Positions 14,033-22,536 are shown, numbered from the stretch's first letter. The stretch is 33,367 nt of DNA from a virus (IMGVR_UViG_3300032668_000087:1-33367); one strand, 5' to 3'. The notes: generated by a model not told the origin, from the sequence alone. A program made the numbers and translations.

Positions 14033-15737
14033 CACTGAAATTTCTCTTCTTCTCAAAACGAATGATGTTAGTGAATTTGTCCATCAGTGATGCTCCCTTA
14101 TGTGAAATGATGAACACATTGGTGTCAGCCGTTACGCTGCTTAGAATCTTGAAGAACTCATCTGTACCACTGGTATCCAAAGAACTATCAAAAACCTCGT
14201 CCATAATCAAAAGATTTGTGCTGGCGCTGTTACGAAGTTTTGCCACCGCTCTCCAGGTGAACAGGAGCGCAAGGTCAATACGCATCTTCTCTCCTTCAGA
14301 GAATGACGCATAAGAGAACTCATCACGAAACCGCGACTTAATCTTTTCATCAAAACTTTCATCAAGTTCAAACTGGACAAAGAAGTCCATTGCCGCAAGA
14401 TACTTGTTGATTAGCTTGTTCATGACAGGAACATATTGCTTGATGATCTTGGTCTTGATACCACCATCTTTCAGCAGAACAGCAGCAGTACCCAACAAAG
14501 AACGATTTTCGGTTAGTTCTTCAATAAGTGTGTGAACGTCTTTCAGTTCTTTCTTGGCTTTGTTTAGATCAACAGCATCCGTCTCTACCTTAGTCTGAGT
14601 ATTGCGGAGTTTCTCGATTTCTTTGTAAAGTTCCTGATTGTACTTCTGATACATACGGATCTTGTTATTACGATCAACAATTTCCGCGTTTAGTTGTGAA
14701 ATCTGATTGCCGATCTTTACAATCTCGACCATTCTTGCATTAACTTTATCTTGCTCTTGGCTTAGTTTTGACAGAGCAACATCTAGTTCTTCTGCGCTTG
14801 CAATTTTTGTGTTTAGTGTTTCTGTTTTGAAGTTAGGATCAATGTCTTGCGCGCATGTTGGGCAATGATCATAGGTATTCAAGAACTTGATGTGTTTATT
14901 GTGATCAGTCAGTTTGAACTTCAATTCCGAATGCAAAGTTACAATCTTACCCATCCTATCCGTAACAGATTGCTCATCACCAATATTGAGTCTCAAATCG
15001 TCAATCTGTTCGGAGATTTTGTCAATCTCGGCATTTGCAGTCTCGATCAGAGTTTCATGTTCGTAAATCTTGCCGTGCTTGATGTCGATCAAGTCTTCAT
15101 TGTTTTGCCGAAGTGATTCGATATGCTTCTTATTCAAATCAATCTTTTGTTCACAAAGAGCCAGTTGTGTGTTGGCATCCTTTAGTGCATCTTTGTTGTC
15201 TTGAATACGTGTCTTCAGTAGATTGTTCATCGTTGAGAAAATCTGGATATCCAGAAGGTCTTCAATGAAGTCACGTCTAGCTTGTGCTGGCAACTGCATG
15301 AAAGGAACAAAGGTAGAAGCACCGAGCGTGATGATCTGTGAGAATGACTTATGAGACAGCTTTAGGATATTCTTCTCCAGAACGTCCTGGTAGTCACCAG
15401 ACTTCGCTTCTTGATTCAATAGAGAACCATCAACAAAGATTTCAAAGACGTTTGGCTTGATGCCACGTCGAACCAGATACTCTTTCTTACCAATAGCGAA
15501 CTCGATTTCAACAAGCAAGTTCTTGCCGTTGATCGCATTCAAGAGTTGTGGCTTATTGATCTTGCGAAAGGGTTTACCATAAAGAGCAAACGAAATCGCT
15601 TCGATAAAGGTGGACTTACCAGCGCCATTTTCACCGACAATCAGAGTTGATGCGGCTTCATTTAGTTTGACTTCTGTAAAGGTATTGCCCGTTGAAAGCA
15701 GATTCCTCCAACGTACTACTTTGAATAGAATCATCAT
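14016..15737 (-). CDS. 46: Recombination nuclease subunit gp46 (SMC/Rad50-like ATPase)
   Basis: ATPase subunit of the gp46/gp47 complex that resects DNA ends and degrades host DNA. Its 573 residues compare with 560 in T4. Walker A GENGAGKS is at residues 35-42. Long coiled-coil arms fill the centre around a zinc hook CPTC near residue 290. The ABC signature [13 protein letters not shown] is near 480 and Walker [10 protein letters not shown] near 505. The ATG has AAGG 4 nt upstream. gp47 lies upstream, separated by one small gene. Confidence 0.97.
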   Translation of the reverse strand: MMILFKVVRWRNLLSTGNTFTEVKLNEAASTLIVGENGAGKSTFIEAISFALYGKPFRKINKPQLLNAINGKNLLVEIEFAIGKKEYLVRRGIKPNVFEIFVDGSLLNQEAKSGDYQDVLEKNILKLSHKSFSQIITLGASTFVPFMQLPAQARRDFIEDLLDIQIFSTMNNLLKTRIQDNKDALKDANTQLALCEQKIDLNKKHIESLRQNNEDLIDIKHGKIYEHETLIETANAEIDKISEQIDDLRLNIGDEQSVTDRMGKIVTLHSELKFKLTDHNKHIKFLNTYDHCPTCAQDIDPNFKTETLNTKIASAEELDVALSKLSQEQDKVNARMVEIVKIGNQISQLNAEIVDRNNKIRMYQKYNQELYKEIEKLRNTQTKVETDAVDLNKAKKELKDVHTLIEELTENRSLLGTAAVLLKDGGIKTKIIKQYVPVMNKLINKYLAAMDFFVQFELDESFDEKIKSRFRDEFSYASFSEGEKMRIDLALLFTWRAVAKLRNSASTNLLIMDEVFDSSLDTSGTDEFFKILSSVTADTNVFIISHKGASLMDKFTNIIRFEKKRNFSVMVVE

Positions 15738-15743
15738 TATACC

Positions 15744-15998
15744 TTAGTTTAGATTTATCTTAGGCGGTTCAACAAAGATATATCCCACATCTTTCAAATA
15801 CTCGATTTGATCATTTGTTGCTTTGATTGCTGGATAAACTGCCGATCTTTCATAGCTATGATTGAAAGCCCATAGTTGATATATCTCTGCACCACATTTC
15901 AATGCATGGAAGCAAAACTCACCCAAACTTTTTTTTGAAAGATTGATGCGTTTGCCGTCATGCTCATGGATGTGATATGAGTTTTTATCTTTATGCAT
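15744..15998 (-). CDS. Hypothetical protein between gp47 and gp46
   Basis: An 84-residue protein beginning MHKDKNSYHIHEHDGKRINL, rich in His, Lys and Tyr. It is packed between gp47 (6 nt upstream) and gp46 (6 nt downstream), so it is surely co-transcribed. T4 also has small genes between 46 and 47. No domain is recognised; the aromatic central part (EIYQLWAFNHSYERS) may be a small folded domain. Confidence 0.7.
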   Translation of the reverse strand: MHKDKNSYHIHEHDGKRINLSKKSLGEFCFHALKCGAEIYQLWAFNHSYERSAVYPAIKATNDQIEYLKDVGYIFVEPPKINLN

Positions 15999-16004
15999 AT
16001 TACC

Positions 16005-17066
16005 TCAATCGATGCTCATGGCTTCATCATACAAGGAACGTATCAGATTGTCAAGAGATTTCTTGTCCACATCCAGTTCAAGATTGTCTGTGTATTTCCG
16101 CAGAATAGTCAATGTGTCTTCTGCTTCATCCACAATATCTTCATCGGTTTCAAGGTTGAGATTCAAGTTATCATCAACAACCTGGATGTTTGCTGGGCTA
16201 GATTTCTCCATCGTATCAATGAACATATCAAACCAATAGGGATTGTTCTTGTTCTTGACGATCACTTTTACGTATGTGTTTCTATATGGGCTATAGTCAA
16301 TGTCTGTAAAGTCTGTCAGTTTTGCATTCGAATCATCATAGACAAACTTGTAGAACATGCGGAATGGATTCTCCACAAAGGTCGCTGTGCGCGTTTCTGT
16401 ATCAAAGATATGGAAACCCTTAGGATCGTTATAATCGCTCCAAGTCATCTCATATGGGCAACCAAAGTATGTTATATTGCCTTTAGTTGAGCGGTGATGA
16501 AAGTGACCAGAGCCAACAAAGTCAAACTTCTGAAAGACGCTGGAATCCATACCTTCATGACCAGTATCACCTTTGTACATGGAGAAACCACCAAGTTCTA
16601 GGTGACCAAATGCAACCTGTGCATCAGTCGATTTAATCAGATCCATTGTTTGCTTCTGATTGTCTTCGCAGATCCAAGGAAGCAGCAGCGTCTTCATGCT
16701 GCCTAGTTCAATCTCCGCGGGTTTGGAGATGACTTTGATGTTGTCATAGTCTGATAGCAGAAGGTCTAGAGCATTCATCTCCAGAGTGTTCTTGTAGGGG
16801 ATTACATGGTTTCCAACTAGCGTAATCAGAGACATATTATTATCACGGATCTTATCAAACCAGTATGAACGAGCGCGTGACAATGTATAGAAACTAATGT
16901 ACTTCCGACGGTCTAATGTATCACCAGTGTCTAGAATAAGATTGATGTCGTGTTCCTTGAGGTATGGAAAGAAGAACTCAGAATAGAACTTCTCCATCAT
17001 GTCATGGAACACAACACTGTCACCGCGTACACCAAAATGCTGATCGGTAATAATAGCAAACTTCAT
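16005..17066 (-). CDS. 47: Recombination nuclease subunit gp47 (Mre11-like)
   Basis: Metallophosphoesterase nuclease partner of gp46, 353 residues (T4: 339). The phosphoesterase motifs are all present: DQH at residues 8-10, GDTLD at 48-52, GNH at 85-87, GHLE near 152 and GHFHH near 187. With gp46 it forms the phage Mre11/Rad50 complex for recombination-dependent replication and host DNA breakdown. The C-terminal part, acidic with DEDIVDEAED, probably contacts gp46. Confidence 0.97.
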   Translation of the reverse strand: MKFAIITDQHFGVRGDSVVFHDMMEKFYSEFFFPYLKEHDINLILDTGDTLDRRKYISFYTLSRARSYWFDKIRDNNMSLITLVGNHVIPYKNTLEMNALDLLLSDYDNIKVISKPAEIELGSMKTLLLPWICEDNQKQTMDLIKSTDAQVAFGHLELGGFSMYKGDTGHEGMDSSVFQKFDFVGSGHFHHRSTKGNITYFGCPYEMTWSDYNDPKGFHIFDTETRTATFVENPFRMFYKFVYDDSNAKLTDFTDIDYSPYRNTYVKVIVKNKNNPYWFDMFIDTMEKSSPANIQVVDDNLNLNLETDEDIVDEAEDTLTILRKYTDNLELDVDKKSLDNLIRSLYDEAMSID

Positions 17067-17069
17067 GTA

Positions 17070-17249
17070 TTACTTTCCATCATCTAGATATGTCGATAGC
17101 GCATGTTCATGACCAACAAACCAAGCTGCTTTCAACCAAGCCCTAAGTTTGTTGTAGTCTTTTTGATCTAGCATCGAAAAATCATCATTCAATCTATCTT
17201 CACGAATAGAGAAGCATTCAGCTTCATTTAACCAATGTTCAAATGTCAT
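17070..17249 (-). CDS. Hypothetical protein, 59 residues
   Basis: An ATG at 17249 with GGAAGTGAG upstream opens 59 codons to TAA just before gp47. The product starts MTFEHWLNEAECFSIREDRL and has a central helix-prone segment (NKLRAWLKAAWFVGHEHAL). It is tightly packed between a 23-codon membrane micro-gene and gp47. No family recognised. Confidence 0.6.
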   Translation of the reverse strand: MTFEHWLNEAECFSIREDRLNDDFSMLDQKDYNKLRAWLKAAWFVGHEHALSTYLDDGK

Positions 17250-17253
17250 ACAC

Positions 17254-17325
17254 TCACTTCCACATATTGATGATTGTACCTATAGCAAACATTACACTAC
17301 CCGCAAGATAAAACCAGTTTGCCAT
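17254..17325 (-). CDS. Candidate 23-residue membrane micro-protein
   Basis: An ATG at 17325 opens 23 codons to TGA. The peptide is almost entirely one hydrophobic helix (WFYLAGSVMFAIGTIIN) with a short WK end. It starts 1 nt after the stop of the upstream 68-residue gene and ends 4 nt before the next ATG, so translational coupling is likely. The ribosome site is weak. Evidence is packing plus hydrophobicity. Confidence 0.5.
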   Translation of the reverse strand: MANWFYLAGSVMFAIGTIINMWK

Positions 17326-17326
17326 C

Positions 17327-17533
17327 TTATACAATCTTTCGTTTCTTTGGCTTTGCCAACTCTTCTTGTGCTTGTTTCTTGTCATAGAACTTTACCGCAT
17401 CATCGCAGTAGTCTCTGATATTCATCAAGGTGCGCTTGTAGTTGTCACGAATATAAACATTGTTCGTTGGATCAAACAGGTTCTTCACAACGGCTTCTAC
17501 GCCTGCGGGAATGTTATTTTTGTCTGTCTTCAT
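17327..17533 (-). CDS. Hypothetical protein downstream of gp55
   Basis: About 68 residues from the ATG at 17533 (GTG at 17542 adds three). It reads PAGVEAVVKNLFDPTN, then RTLMNIRDYCDDAVKFY, with a Lys-rich tail KPKKRKIV. It is probably a small helical protein, coupled to the gp55 stop (TAA then ATG one nt later). Its conserved position beside the late sigma factor could mean a transcription-related role, but nothing in the sequence proves it. Confidence 0.65.
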   Translation of the reverse strand: MKTDKNNIPAGVEAVVKNLFDPTNNVYIRDNYKRTLMNIRDYCDDAVKFYDKKQAQEELAKPKKRKIV

Positions 17534-17534
17534 C

Positions 17535-18104
17535 TTAGTCACTTTCTATGAACTTGTCAATACCTTTTTTCACCTTTGGCTTTTTCTCTGCGGTCTCAGC
17601 TTTACGTTCTGCTATTTTCTTTTCATAATCAGACACAAAGCTGGTCATGTTATCAGTGTTGTTCATTTCTGTAGAGTTAGGATTATCCGAATCTCCATAC
17701 TCTGTAGCAGCACCGACTAACACCGCATTCTCAAAGGCCTTATACTTAATGTACGTTTGCTTCTTCTCTTTCTGAATACGAAGGACGTAGGCATTATATA
17801 TGATACGAGTAAAGTATGCGAAGGGATTGTTCGACTTGTCTGGATTGAAGTTGTGCATGTAGCTGATGCAGTTTTCAATGCCATCTGAAATCATTTCTTC
17901 TTTATAAGAATAGTTGACAAAGTTACCCTTGGTGGCTAGCTTAGTTGCGATCTTGAAGATACACACACCAATATACTCAGGGATTCTTGGTGCTGGTAAC
18001 CCTGCTTCTAGCGCATCTTGCTTTTTCTTACGATAATCAATCAGTGCATGGTAGAATGATTTGTTGTCAACATAATGCCTGCTGGTATCTTTAGGTCGTG
18101 CCAT
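17535..18104 (-). CDS. 55: Late-promoter sigma factor gp55
   Basis: A 189-residue sigma factor (T4: 185). The conserved core NYSYKEEMISDGIENC, HNFNPDKSNNPFAYFT and RIQKEKKQTYIKYK matches T4 gp55. It directs host RNA polymerase to TATAAATA late promoters, with gp45 as activator. Matching boxes occur at 3920, 4685, 4889, 21605, 26419, 30081, 30834 and 32282. The C-terminal tail is Lys-rich. The leader AAAAAGGAATATATT is almost the same as that of gp44, so the two may share early or middle control. Confidence 0.96.
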   Translation of the reverse strand: MARPKDTSRHYVDNKSFYHALIDYRKKKQDALEAGLPAPRIPEYIGVCIFKIATKLATKGNFVNYSYKEEMISDGIENCISYMHNFNPDKSNNPFAYFTRIIYNAYVLRIQKEKKQTYIKYKAFENAVLVGAATEYGDSDNPNSTEMNNTDNMTSFVSDYEKKIAERKAETAEKKPKVKKGIDKFIESD

Positions 18105-18122
18105 AATATATTCCTTTTTCTC

Positions 18123-18150
18123 TTGACTTTTTCCACAGCTTGTATATAAT
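18123..18150 (+). promoter_or_regulatory. Sigma-70-like promoter facing rightward in the gp55 leader (candidate)
   Basis: TTGACT (18123-18128) and a perfect TATAAT (18145-18150) are separated by 16 nt, the same spacing as the three early promoters at 21647, 22146 and 24024. No plus-strand gene follows, so transcription would be antisense to 18163-19939. It lacks the GCGAATC spacer element of the other three. Confidence 0.4.
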
Positions 18151-18162
18151 AAGCAATGTGCT

Positions 18163-18546
18163 TTAATGAATACTAGAACTTAGTGGTATTAGAGATTGAT
18201 CATCATCTTCAGATTGATATCTCATTGATACATTCTTCTCATAGAATGTAACTACTTCTTGCTCTAGATTAGATACGAATATAACATGTTTCTTATCTAA
18301 AGTAAAGAGAATATTGACATCATCGAAAGGATTCAATGAGGTAAGATAAGCTTGAAACTTACCAGTGTCTTCGTCGTAATAGCGATTCGCGACCATTGGA
18401 TACTCAACAACATATCCAGTTTCAGTCTCAGTATCGAACCTAGACATTACCAACTCTCCTGTTACCAACTTTAATAGAATGTGTGTTGGAACAGGTTCTT
18501 TAGATGTCGATGTCATAAATCTTGAAAGCAAACTCTTCTTCTTCAT
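18163..18546 (-). CDS. Conserved-type hypothetical protein overlapping uvsW
   Basis: About 127 residues from the ATG at 18546; ATG 18516 would give 117. The core (HILLKLVTGELVMSRFDTET, VVEYPMVANRY, SLNPFDDVNILFTLD, VVTFYEKNV) is beta-rich and resembles small LSm/SH3-like phage proteins with a KLxTGEExxxxV opening. With the 18546 start it overlaps uvsW by 47 nt in another frame; either start overlaps. The ribosome site is a purine-rich AAAGAAG. Function unknown. Confidence 0.6.
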   Translation of the reverse strand: MKKKSLLSRFMTSTSKEPVPTHILLKLVTGELVMSRFDTETETGYVVEYPMVANRYYDEDTGKFQAYLTSLNPFDDVNILFTLDKKHVIFVSNLEQEVVTFYEKNVSMRYQSEDDDQSLIPLSSSIH

Positions 18547-19939
18547 AAATCTTCTTTCTCTCTTTGAGATGTTGCATAGTATAGTTCTGTTTGGACTTCC
18601 ATGAAAGGTCATCTGCTATATCAAAAAGAGTAACAGAATCTTTTATGTTTGACTTTCTTAACCCTCGACCAATAGACTGAAGTGTTTTGATCTTGGACTT
18701 GCCTGGTGATGCAAAGATGATATTGTGAATGTTCTTGATGTTAACACCAGTAGAGAAGGTACCAGTTGATGCCACGATGATTGCATCTGTCTGTGTCTCT
18801 ACCAGTTTACGTATTTCTTCGCGAACGTCACCGTCAACACCGCCATAGATGAAATGTATAGGTCTATCGCCAGCAGCATCATTGATTGCTTTATACAAGT
18901 CTTTGCCGTGCTTCTCCACGTATTGAAAAAGAAGTAGAGTATTACCTTTTAGAGATAGAGCAAGGTTCTTAACAAACTTGTTACGTGCTTGATTGCCAAC
19001 AATGAAATCCATTTCCTGTTTGTAGTCATTGTCTTTGTTGACTTTACGAACTTCTTCTGCGTACTTTAAGACAAGTATCTTAATCTTCAGTTCGGCCAAA
19101 TGCTTCTGTTCTATTAGATCAGCCGTTGATGCAACACGCTTTGCTGTACCAAATAGCCCTTCTAGTACCAGCTTATTCGTTTCAATGCCGTCTAGTGTAC
19201 CAGTGAAACCAAACCGATGTTTGCAGTTGACAAGATTGTCCATGATTGCAGTAAGAGATTTAGCTTTGAAAAGATGACATTCATCACCCATTACCACATC
19301 ATACTGTGAGAACCAAGACTTTGGTTGCTTATAGATTGACTGCCATGTTGAAATAGTAAACATAGCATTAGTCTTCTTATCAGCACCAGCAGTGATCTTG
19401 TGTACTAGTTCATCATAGCCATAAGACTTAAAATCATCTGCTAACTGATGAACCAAAGAAATAGTTGGTACAATGATTAGAGTTTTTTTAGCGTAATACT
19501 GTGCGATCATATAAATGATCAATGACTTACCAGAAGCGGTAGGAGACAGTAGGAGCGATCTTGTCTTACGTACTGCATGTGCCAGTGCAGCTAACTGGTA
19601 ATCGCGTGGTGCGAACGGGAGGTTTAAGGATTGAGCAAAATCTTCAGCTTCCCTTAGTGAAAATGGTGTTTCATTAAACTCATCACTAAACTGGACATCA
19701 TATCCACGATTACGAGCGAATGCTAGAACGTTTTGAAACAATCCTGCATAGACCGTCTTTGTCATCACATTGAACAAACGAATCTTGCCGTCCCATAGTC
19801 TTTGTCTGACTAGAGGATGAAACTTGGCATTTGGTACCATGAACGTAAAGTATTCTGACAACTCCATAGCTAGACCGCTTTCACAGTCTACTCTGATGTG
19901 TACCTCGTTTACCTTTGTGATGTATAATGTGTCTGTCAT
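18500..19939 (-). CDS. uvsW: UvsW-like RNA/DNA helicase
   Basis: Superfamily 2 helicase, 479 residues (T4 UvsW has about 500). The N-terminal UvsW-specific DNA-binding domain (residues 1-105) contains FHPLVRQRLWDGKIRLF. Walker A is SPTASGKS near 132, motif II is DECH near 224, motif III is GFTGTLDG, and the C-terminal SIGRGLRKS is motif VI near 430. In T4 it unwinds R-loops and branched DNA, switching origin replication to recombination replication. uvsY follows upstream with a 1-nt overlap. Confidence 0.95.
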   Translation of the reverse strand: MTDTLYITKVNEVHIRVDCESGLAMELSEYFTFMVPNAKFHPLVRQRLWDGKIRLFNVMTKTVYAGLFQNVLAFARNRGYDVQFSDEFNETPFSLREAEDFAQSLNLPFAPRDYQLAALAHAVRKTRSLLLSPTASGKSLIIYMIAQYYAKKTLIIVPTISLVHQLADDFKSYGYDELVHKITAGADKKTNAMFTISTWQSIYKQPKSWFSQYDVVMGDECHLFKAKSLTAIMDNLVNCKHRFGFTGTLDGIETNKLVLEGLFGTAKRVASTADLIEQKHLAELKIKILVLKYAEEVRKVNKDNDYKQEMDFIVGNQARNKFVKNLALSLKGNTLLLFQYVEKHGKDLYKAINDAAGDRPIHFIYGGVDGDVREEIRKLVETQTDAIIVASTGTFSTGVNIKNIHNIIFASPGKSKIKTLQSIGRGLRKSNIKDSVTLFDIADDLSWKSKQNYTMQHLKERKKIYEEEEFAFKIYDIDI

Positions 19940-20373
19940 TAGTTTCCGTTTTTAAATCTCTGCCACTCAATATAGTTGCGAACTATGAACCCACGCTCTG
20001 TGACGTTCTTGATGATCGACTCAAGCAATGCGGTCTTTTCTTTTTGATATGAAATCTTAAGTGTTAAGTTGATAATGTCTTGATCTGAATCGATATGCAT
20101 CGGAATATCAGACTTAAGAATGGCGCGAGGATTTGGTTTCCATCCACGTTCTTCCAGTGTTTCTCGGTCTAGTGTACCCATGAAGTATTCAAACTTCAGG
20201 TGATACAACTGCTTATAATCTGCTTCTAACTTCCGAAGCTGTAGTCGTTCGTTTGAGAATACCTTGTAGTATTTATGATGTAGTTTTGGGATATTTACTG
20301 CAACCTGATCAATCGCAGTGGTATCAATCTCTGAGTCTTCTGCCCAGAGGTCATAGATTTCTTCAAGCTTCAT
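19939..20373 (-). CDS. uvsY: UvsY-like recombination mediator
   Basis: A 144-residue protein similar in size and layout to T4 UvsY (137 residues). It is helical and charged, with KLEADYKQLYHLKFEYFMGT matching the central region and a C-terminal helix ending FIVRNYIEWQRFKNG. UvsY loads the UvsX recombinase onto gp32-coated DNA. Position next to uvsW, as in T4, strongly supports the call. GGAAGTGAA precedes the ATG. No uvsX or gene 32 is in this window. Confidence 0.88.
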   Translation of the reverse strand: MKLEEIYDLWAEDSEIDTTAIDQVAVNIPKLHHKYYKVFSNERLQLRKLEADYKQLYHLKFEYFMGTLDRETLEERGWKPNPRAILKSDIPMHIDSDQDIINLTLKISYQKEKTALLESIIKNVTERGFIVRNYIEWQRFKNGN

Positions 20374-20395
20374 TTCACTTCCTTATTACAAATGG

Positions 20396-20440
20396 CTTAG
20401 GTATCAGTCGTAAACACACTTTATGACTTAGGTATCAGTC
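20396..20440. repeat. 14-bp direct repeat between uvsY and gp19
   Basis: CTTAGGTATCAGTC occurs at 20396-20409 and again at 20427-20440, a 31-nt period, filling most of the gap between the uvsY start and the gp19 stop. On the coding strand each copy reads GACTGATACCTAAG. It may be a small local duplication. A 5-bp inverted pair TGACT/AGTCA surrounds the gp19-side copy. Confidence 0.8.
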
Positions 20441-20441
20441 A

Positions 20442-20957
20442 TTATAGTCTGGTGTATGTGTACTCGCGATATGAAAACTCTGCTGTAGCCGTAACGTAGT
20501 TTACATCAGTTTCAGTGGAATCAAATCTGAAACCCGACAGTGAAATGGGGTTGACATCACTAAATGTGATCTTAAGATTTGGATTCATTGTACCATTCAA
20601 TACAATCAAGTCCGCGTCTACAAGAACACCGAAACCGTTTGGCTGTGCATTCAATGCTGCATACTGATTGAAACTCTCTGGAGTACCAATACCAGTCATC
20701 CAGTCATAGATTTCAAAGTAGTTGTACATGTCTTCATCGATCTTGAATGTCAACGAGAATGTATCAAACGTCAATGGAGTACCTGGCAACTGTATCTTAC
20801 CGAAAGGTGTCTGTTGATTTCTGCTAGTGCTTAGACTGATGCGAGGAAAATCAAAGCTTTGGGCAAAGTAGTCAACATTTGGATTCTTGGTGAGATTAAA
20901 CTTATAACCAAGCGGGCTGAGAAAGTCGATTGATACAGGTTGAGTTGGATTTGTCAT
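20442..20957 (-). CDS. 19: Tail tube protein, gp19-like
   Basis: A 171-residue virion protein close in size to T4 gp19 (163). Characteristic features are DYFAQSFDFPRISLS near the N-terminus, FGKIQLPGTPLTFDTFSLTF, FEIYDWMTGIG and a beta-rich C-terminus DVNYVTATAEFSYREYTYTRL-like. It polymerises into the inner tube of the contractile tail. The ATG overlaps the stop of the upstream GIY-YIG gene (ATGA), so its late promoter is probably the TATAAATA at 21605, now separated from it by that gene. Confidence 0.88.
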   Translation of the reverse strand: MTNPTQPVSIDFLSPLGYKFNLTKNPNVDYFAQSFDFPRISLSTSRNQQTPFGKIQLPGTPLTFDTFSLTFKIDEDMYNYFEIYDWMTGIGTPESFNQYAALNAQPNGFGVLVDADLIVLNGTMNPNLKITFSDVNPISLSGFRFDSTETDVNYVTATAEFSYREYTYTRL

Positions 20958-21577
20958 AAAACATCTTTCTTTTTGTATGGACCTCGTTTGATTCCAGTTC
21001 GCGCTAATCCGCTTTTTCTTCCTGCTTCCTTCATCAATTCTTTTGGTCTAGATTTTTGTGCGATAGACTGTTTTTCTTTCCAAACATCACCCCTATTTCT
21101 TGCATTTTCCCTAAACGCGCATAGAGTAGCTTCCGAATACACTCCAGTTTTTCCTTTATTCCAGGGCTCTTTATCAAGTAGGATTTTAGATTTATTATCT
21201 TTCCATTCCTGAGTACGCTCGTATTTGCCCATTTTTGCGCTATTAGATTTAGGCTTCCTCATCTTCTGCCTGGTCTCTTCGGTGTGTTGCCATCCTGATA
21301 TTCTGCCGCCGCTTATATTCTCTACGATCAGATTGGCCCATTCTTTAGATTCTACTATATTATTATCTTCGGAAAACTTGATTGCAAAATCTCTAGCTTC
21401 TTCCTCGTCATAAAACGAGAACAACTCTAACGTTTCTTGTTTAGAATTGTGTTTTTTTAGATGATCTTTCCAGTAGATTCCAGAACCCGTATATGATATG
21501 GGATCGGATCCCATTGTTTTACCGAAATATCTCAGTTCGCAGTGTGTGCATTTTTTCACATAAAGATGTATTGCCAT
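20954..21577 (-). CDS. GIY-YIG homing endonuclease co-directional with gp19
   Basis: A 207-residue nuclease. IHLYVKKCTHCELRYFGKT is a Seg-type GIY-YIG start, followed by YTGSGIYWKDHLKKH, EEARDFAIKFSEDNNIVES and WANLIVENISGG. From residue 100, HTEETRQKMRKPKS and several Lys-rich repeats form the likely DNA-binding tail ending KRGPYKKKDVL. Unlike the four plus-strand endonucleases it is on the same strand as its neighbour, ends in an ATGA overlap with gp19 and lacks the conserved hairpin leader. The ribosome site is poor (AGATAGGT). Confidence 0.87.
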   Translation of the reverse strand: MAIHLYVKKCTHCELRYFGKTMGSDPISYTGSGIYWKDHLKKHNSKQETLELFSFYDEEEARDFAIKFSEDNNIVESKEWANLIVENISGGRISGWQHTEETRQKMRKPKSNSAKMGKYERTQEWKDNKSKILLDKEPWNKGKTGVYSEATLCAFRENARNRGDVWKEKQSIAQKSRPKELMKEAGRKSGLARTGIKRGPYKKKDVL

Positions 21578-21604
21578 GCTGTTACCTATCTGTTTTTACT
21601 TCAC

Positions 21605-21612
21605 TATTTATA
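21605..21612 (-). promoter_or_regulatory. Late promoter TATAAATA before the endonuclease-gp19 pair
   Basis: Exact late consensus 28 nt before the endonuclease ATG. It probably drives both the endonuclease and gp19. The leader is short and shows no hairpin. Confidence 0.75.
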
Positions 21613-21646
21613 TCAGATTCACCGTCAAATGTCTAGAGATTTATGC

Positions 21647-21674
21647 TTGACATTTTATGCGAATCGTGTAATAT
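21647..21674 (+). promoter_or_regulatory. Early promoter 1 of the plus-strand gene block
   Basis: TTGACA (21647-21652), 16-nt spacer containing GCGAATC, and TAATAT (21669-21674); TATGAT starts 3 nt further on. ATATAGACAGTGA follows around the start site. Two more copies occur at 22146 and 24024. The match to sigma-70 consensus implies use by unmodified host polymerase early in infection. Confidence 0.8.
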
Positions 21675-21702
21675 GATGATATAGACAGTGAAAGGAAAGA
21701 TT

Positions 21703-22149
21703 ATGAAAAAGGGCGAAATGCTAGGCAAAGTTCTCGTTCTAGCGACCAACGCACACAATGGCCAGTTTGATCGTGGTGGCACACCTTATATTCTGCATCC
21801 ATTGAAGGTGATGCATTACCTGGAGACCACTGATGAAGAACTACAGTGCATTGCTTTGCTTCATGATGTCATTGAAGATACCAAGACAACCTGGAATGAT
21901 CTGAAAGAGATTGGTTGCACTCAGCGAATCATCGATGCTGTAAAAGCTTTGACTAAGATGCCTGGTCAATCTTATGAAGAATATAAGGAAGCTGTGTTTA
22001 ATAACGAAGATGCTATGCGAGTGAAGCTTGCTGATCTTCGCCACAACACCGACATTCGCAGGCTCAAGGGCATCAGCGAAAAGGACATTGCTCGTATGGC
22101 AAAGTACAATCAGTTCTATCTAGAGATTCAATACCATATTTCTGATTGA
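21703..22149 (+). CDS. HD-domain (p)ppGpp hydrolase-like protein (MESH1/SpoT type)
   Basis: A 148-residue single HD domain. Signature residues are ATNAHNGQFDRGGTPYILHP (H32), LLHDVIEDT (H54, D55, E58, D59) and VKLADLRHNT (D111, N115). This is the metal site of SpoT-type and MESH1 hydrolases that remove the 3'-pyrophosphate from (p)ppGpp. No synthetase domain is present, so the likely role is lowering the alarmone during infection; small-alarmone or other nucleotide substrates are possible. AAAGGAAAG precedes the ATG at 21703. Its TGA stop overlaps early promoter 2. Confidence 0.85.
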   Translation: MKKGEMLGKVLVLATNAHNGQFDRGGTPYILHPLKVMHYLETTDEELQCIALLHDVIEDTKTTWNDLKEIGCTQRIIDAVKALTKMPGQSYEEYKEAVFNNEDAMRVKLADLRHNTDIRRLKGISEKDIARMAKYNQFYLEIQYHISD

Positions 22150-22173
22150 CATTTATCGCGAATCTGTTATGAT
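22146..22173 (+). promoter_or_regulatory. Early promoter 2
   Basis: TTGACA (22146-22151), 16-nt spacer with GCGAATC, TATGAT (22168-22173), then ATATAGACAGTGAGA, nearly the same as promoter 1. Its -35 box overlaps the stop codon of the HD-domain gene, so it restarts transcription for the five-gene run 22207-24020. Confidence 0.82.
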
Positions 22174-22206
22174 GAAAATATAGACAGTGAGAAAGGTTGA
22201 TTCGTT

Positions 22207-22536
22207 ATGTTTTATACTTTTAATCAAAACAACTCTGGTGGCCACTTTATGCACATTTCATCGCTCGGTATTGGTTTTGCCGTAGTCGTTGAAGCAGATT
22301 CGGCTGATGAAGCAAATATGCTTGCTGAGGACATCGGTATCTATTTCAAGGGCTGCGATGATGAACGCGATTGCTCCTGCTGTGGTGATCGTTGGTCGCG
22401 TGTTTGGGGTGATAGTGACGGCACTGAAACTCCTACCATGTATGGTAAGGGTGATCCTGTCAGGGGTGGTTGGGGCATTCCTAGCTATATTCACTACAAG
22501 AATGGCACTGTTGCTGATGTTGGAGATAAACGGTGA
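22207..22536 (+). CDS. Conserved phage protein with Cys-rich motif (DUF7296-like)
   Basis: A 109-residue protein. FNQNNSGGHF opens the domain, then GFAVVVEADSADEANMLAE, then the compact GCDDERDCSCCGDRW. The Cys pattern CxCC plus Asp/Arg suggests metal or nucleic-acid binding. I recognise this as a small protein recurrent in diverse phages, but it has no known function. AAAGG is 11 nt before the ATG. It is the first gene behind early promoter 2 and couples to the next by GTGA. Confidence 0.72.
   Translation: MFYTFNQNNSGGHFMHISSLGIGFAVVVEADSADEANMLAEDIGIYFKGCDDERDCSCCGDRWSRVWGDSDGTETPTMYGKGDPVRGGWGIPSYIHYKNGTVADVGDKR

Noticed and set aside
15993-16490. Plus-strand frame of 165 codons opposite gp47
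   Set aside because: Antisense to a certain gene; composition is that of reverse-frame translation.
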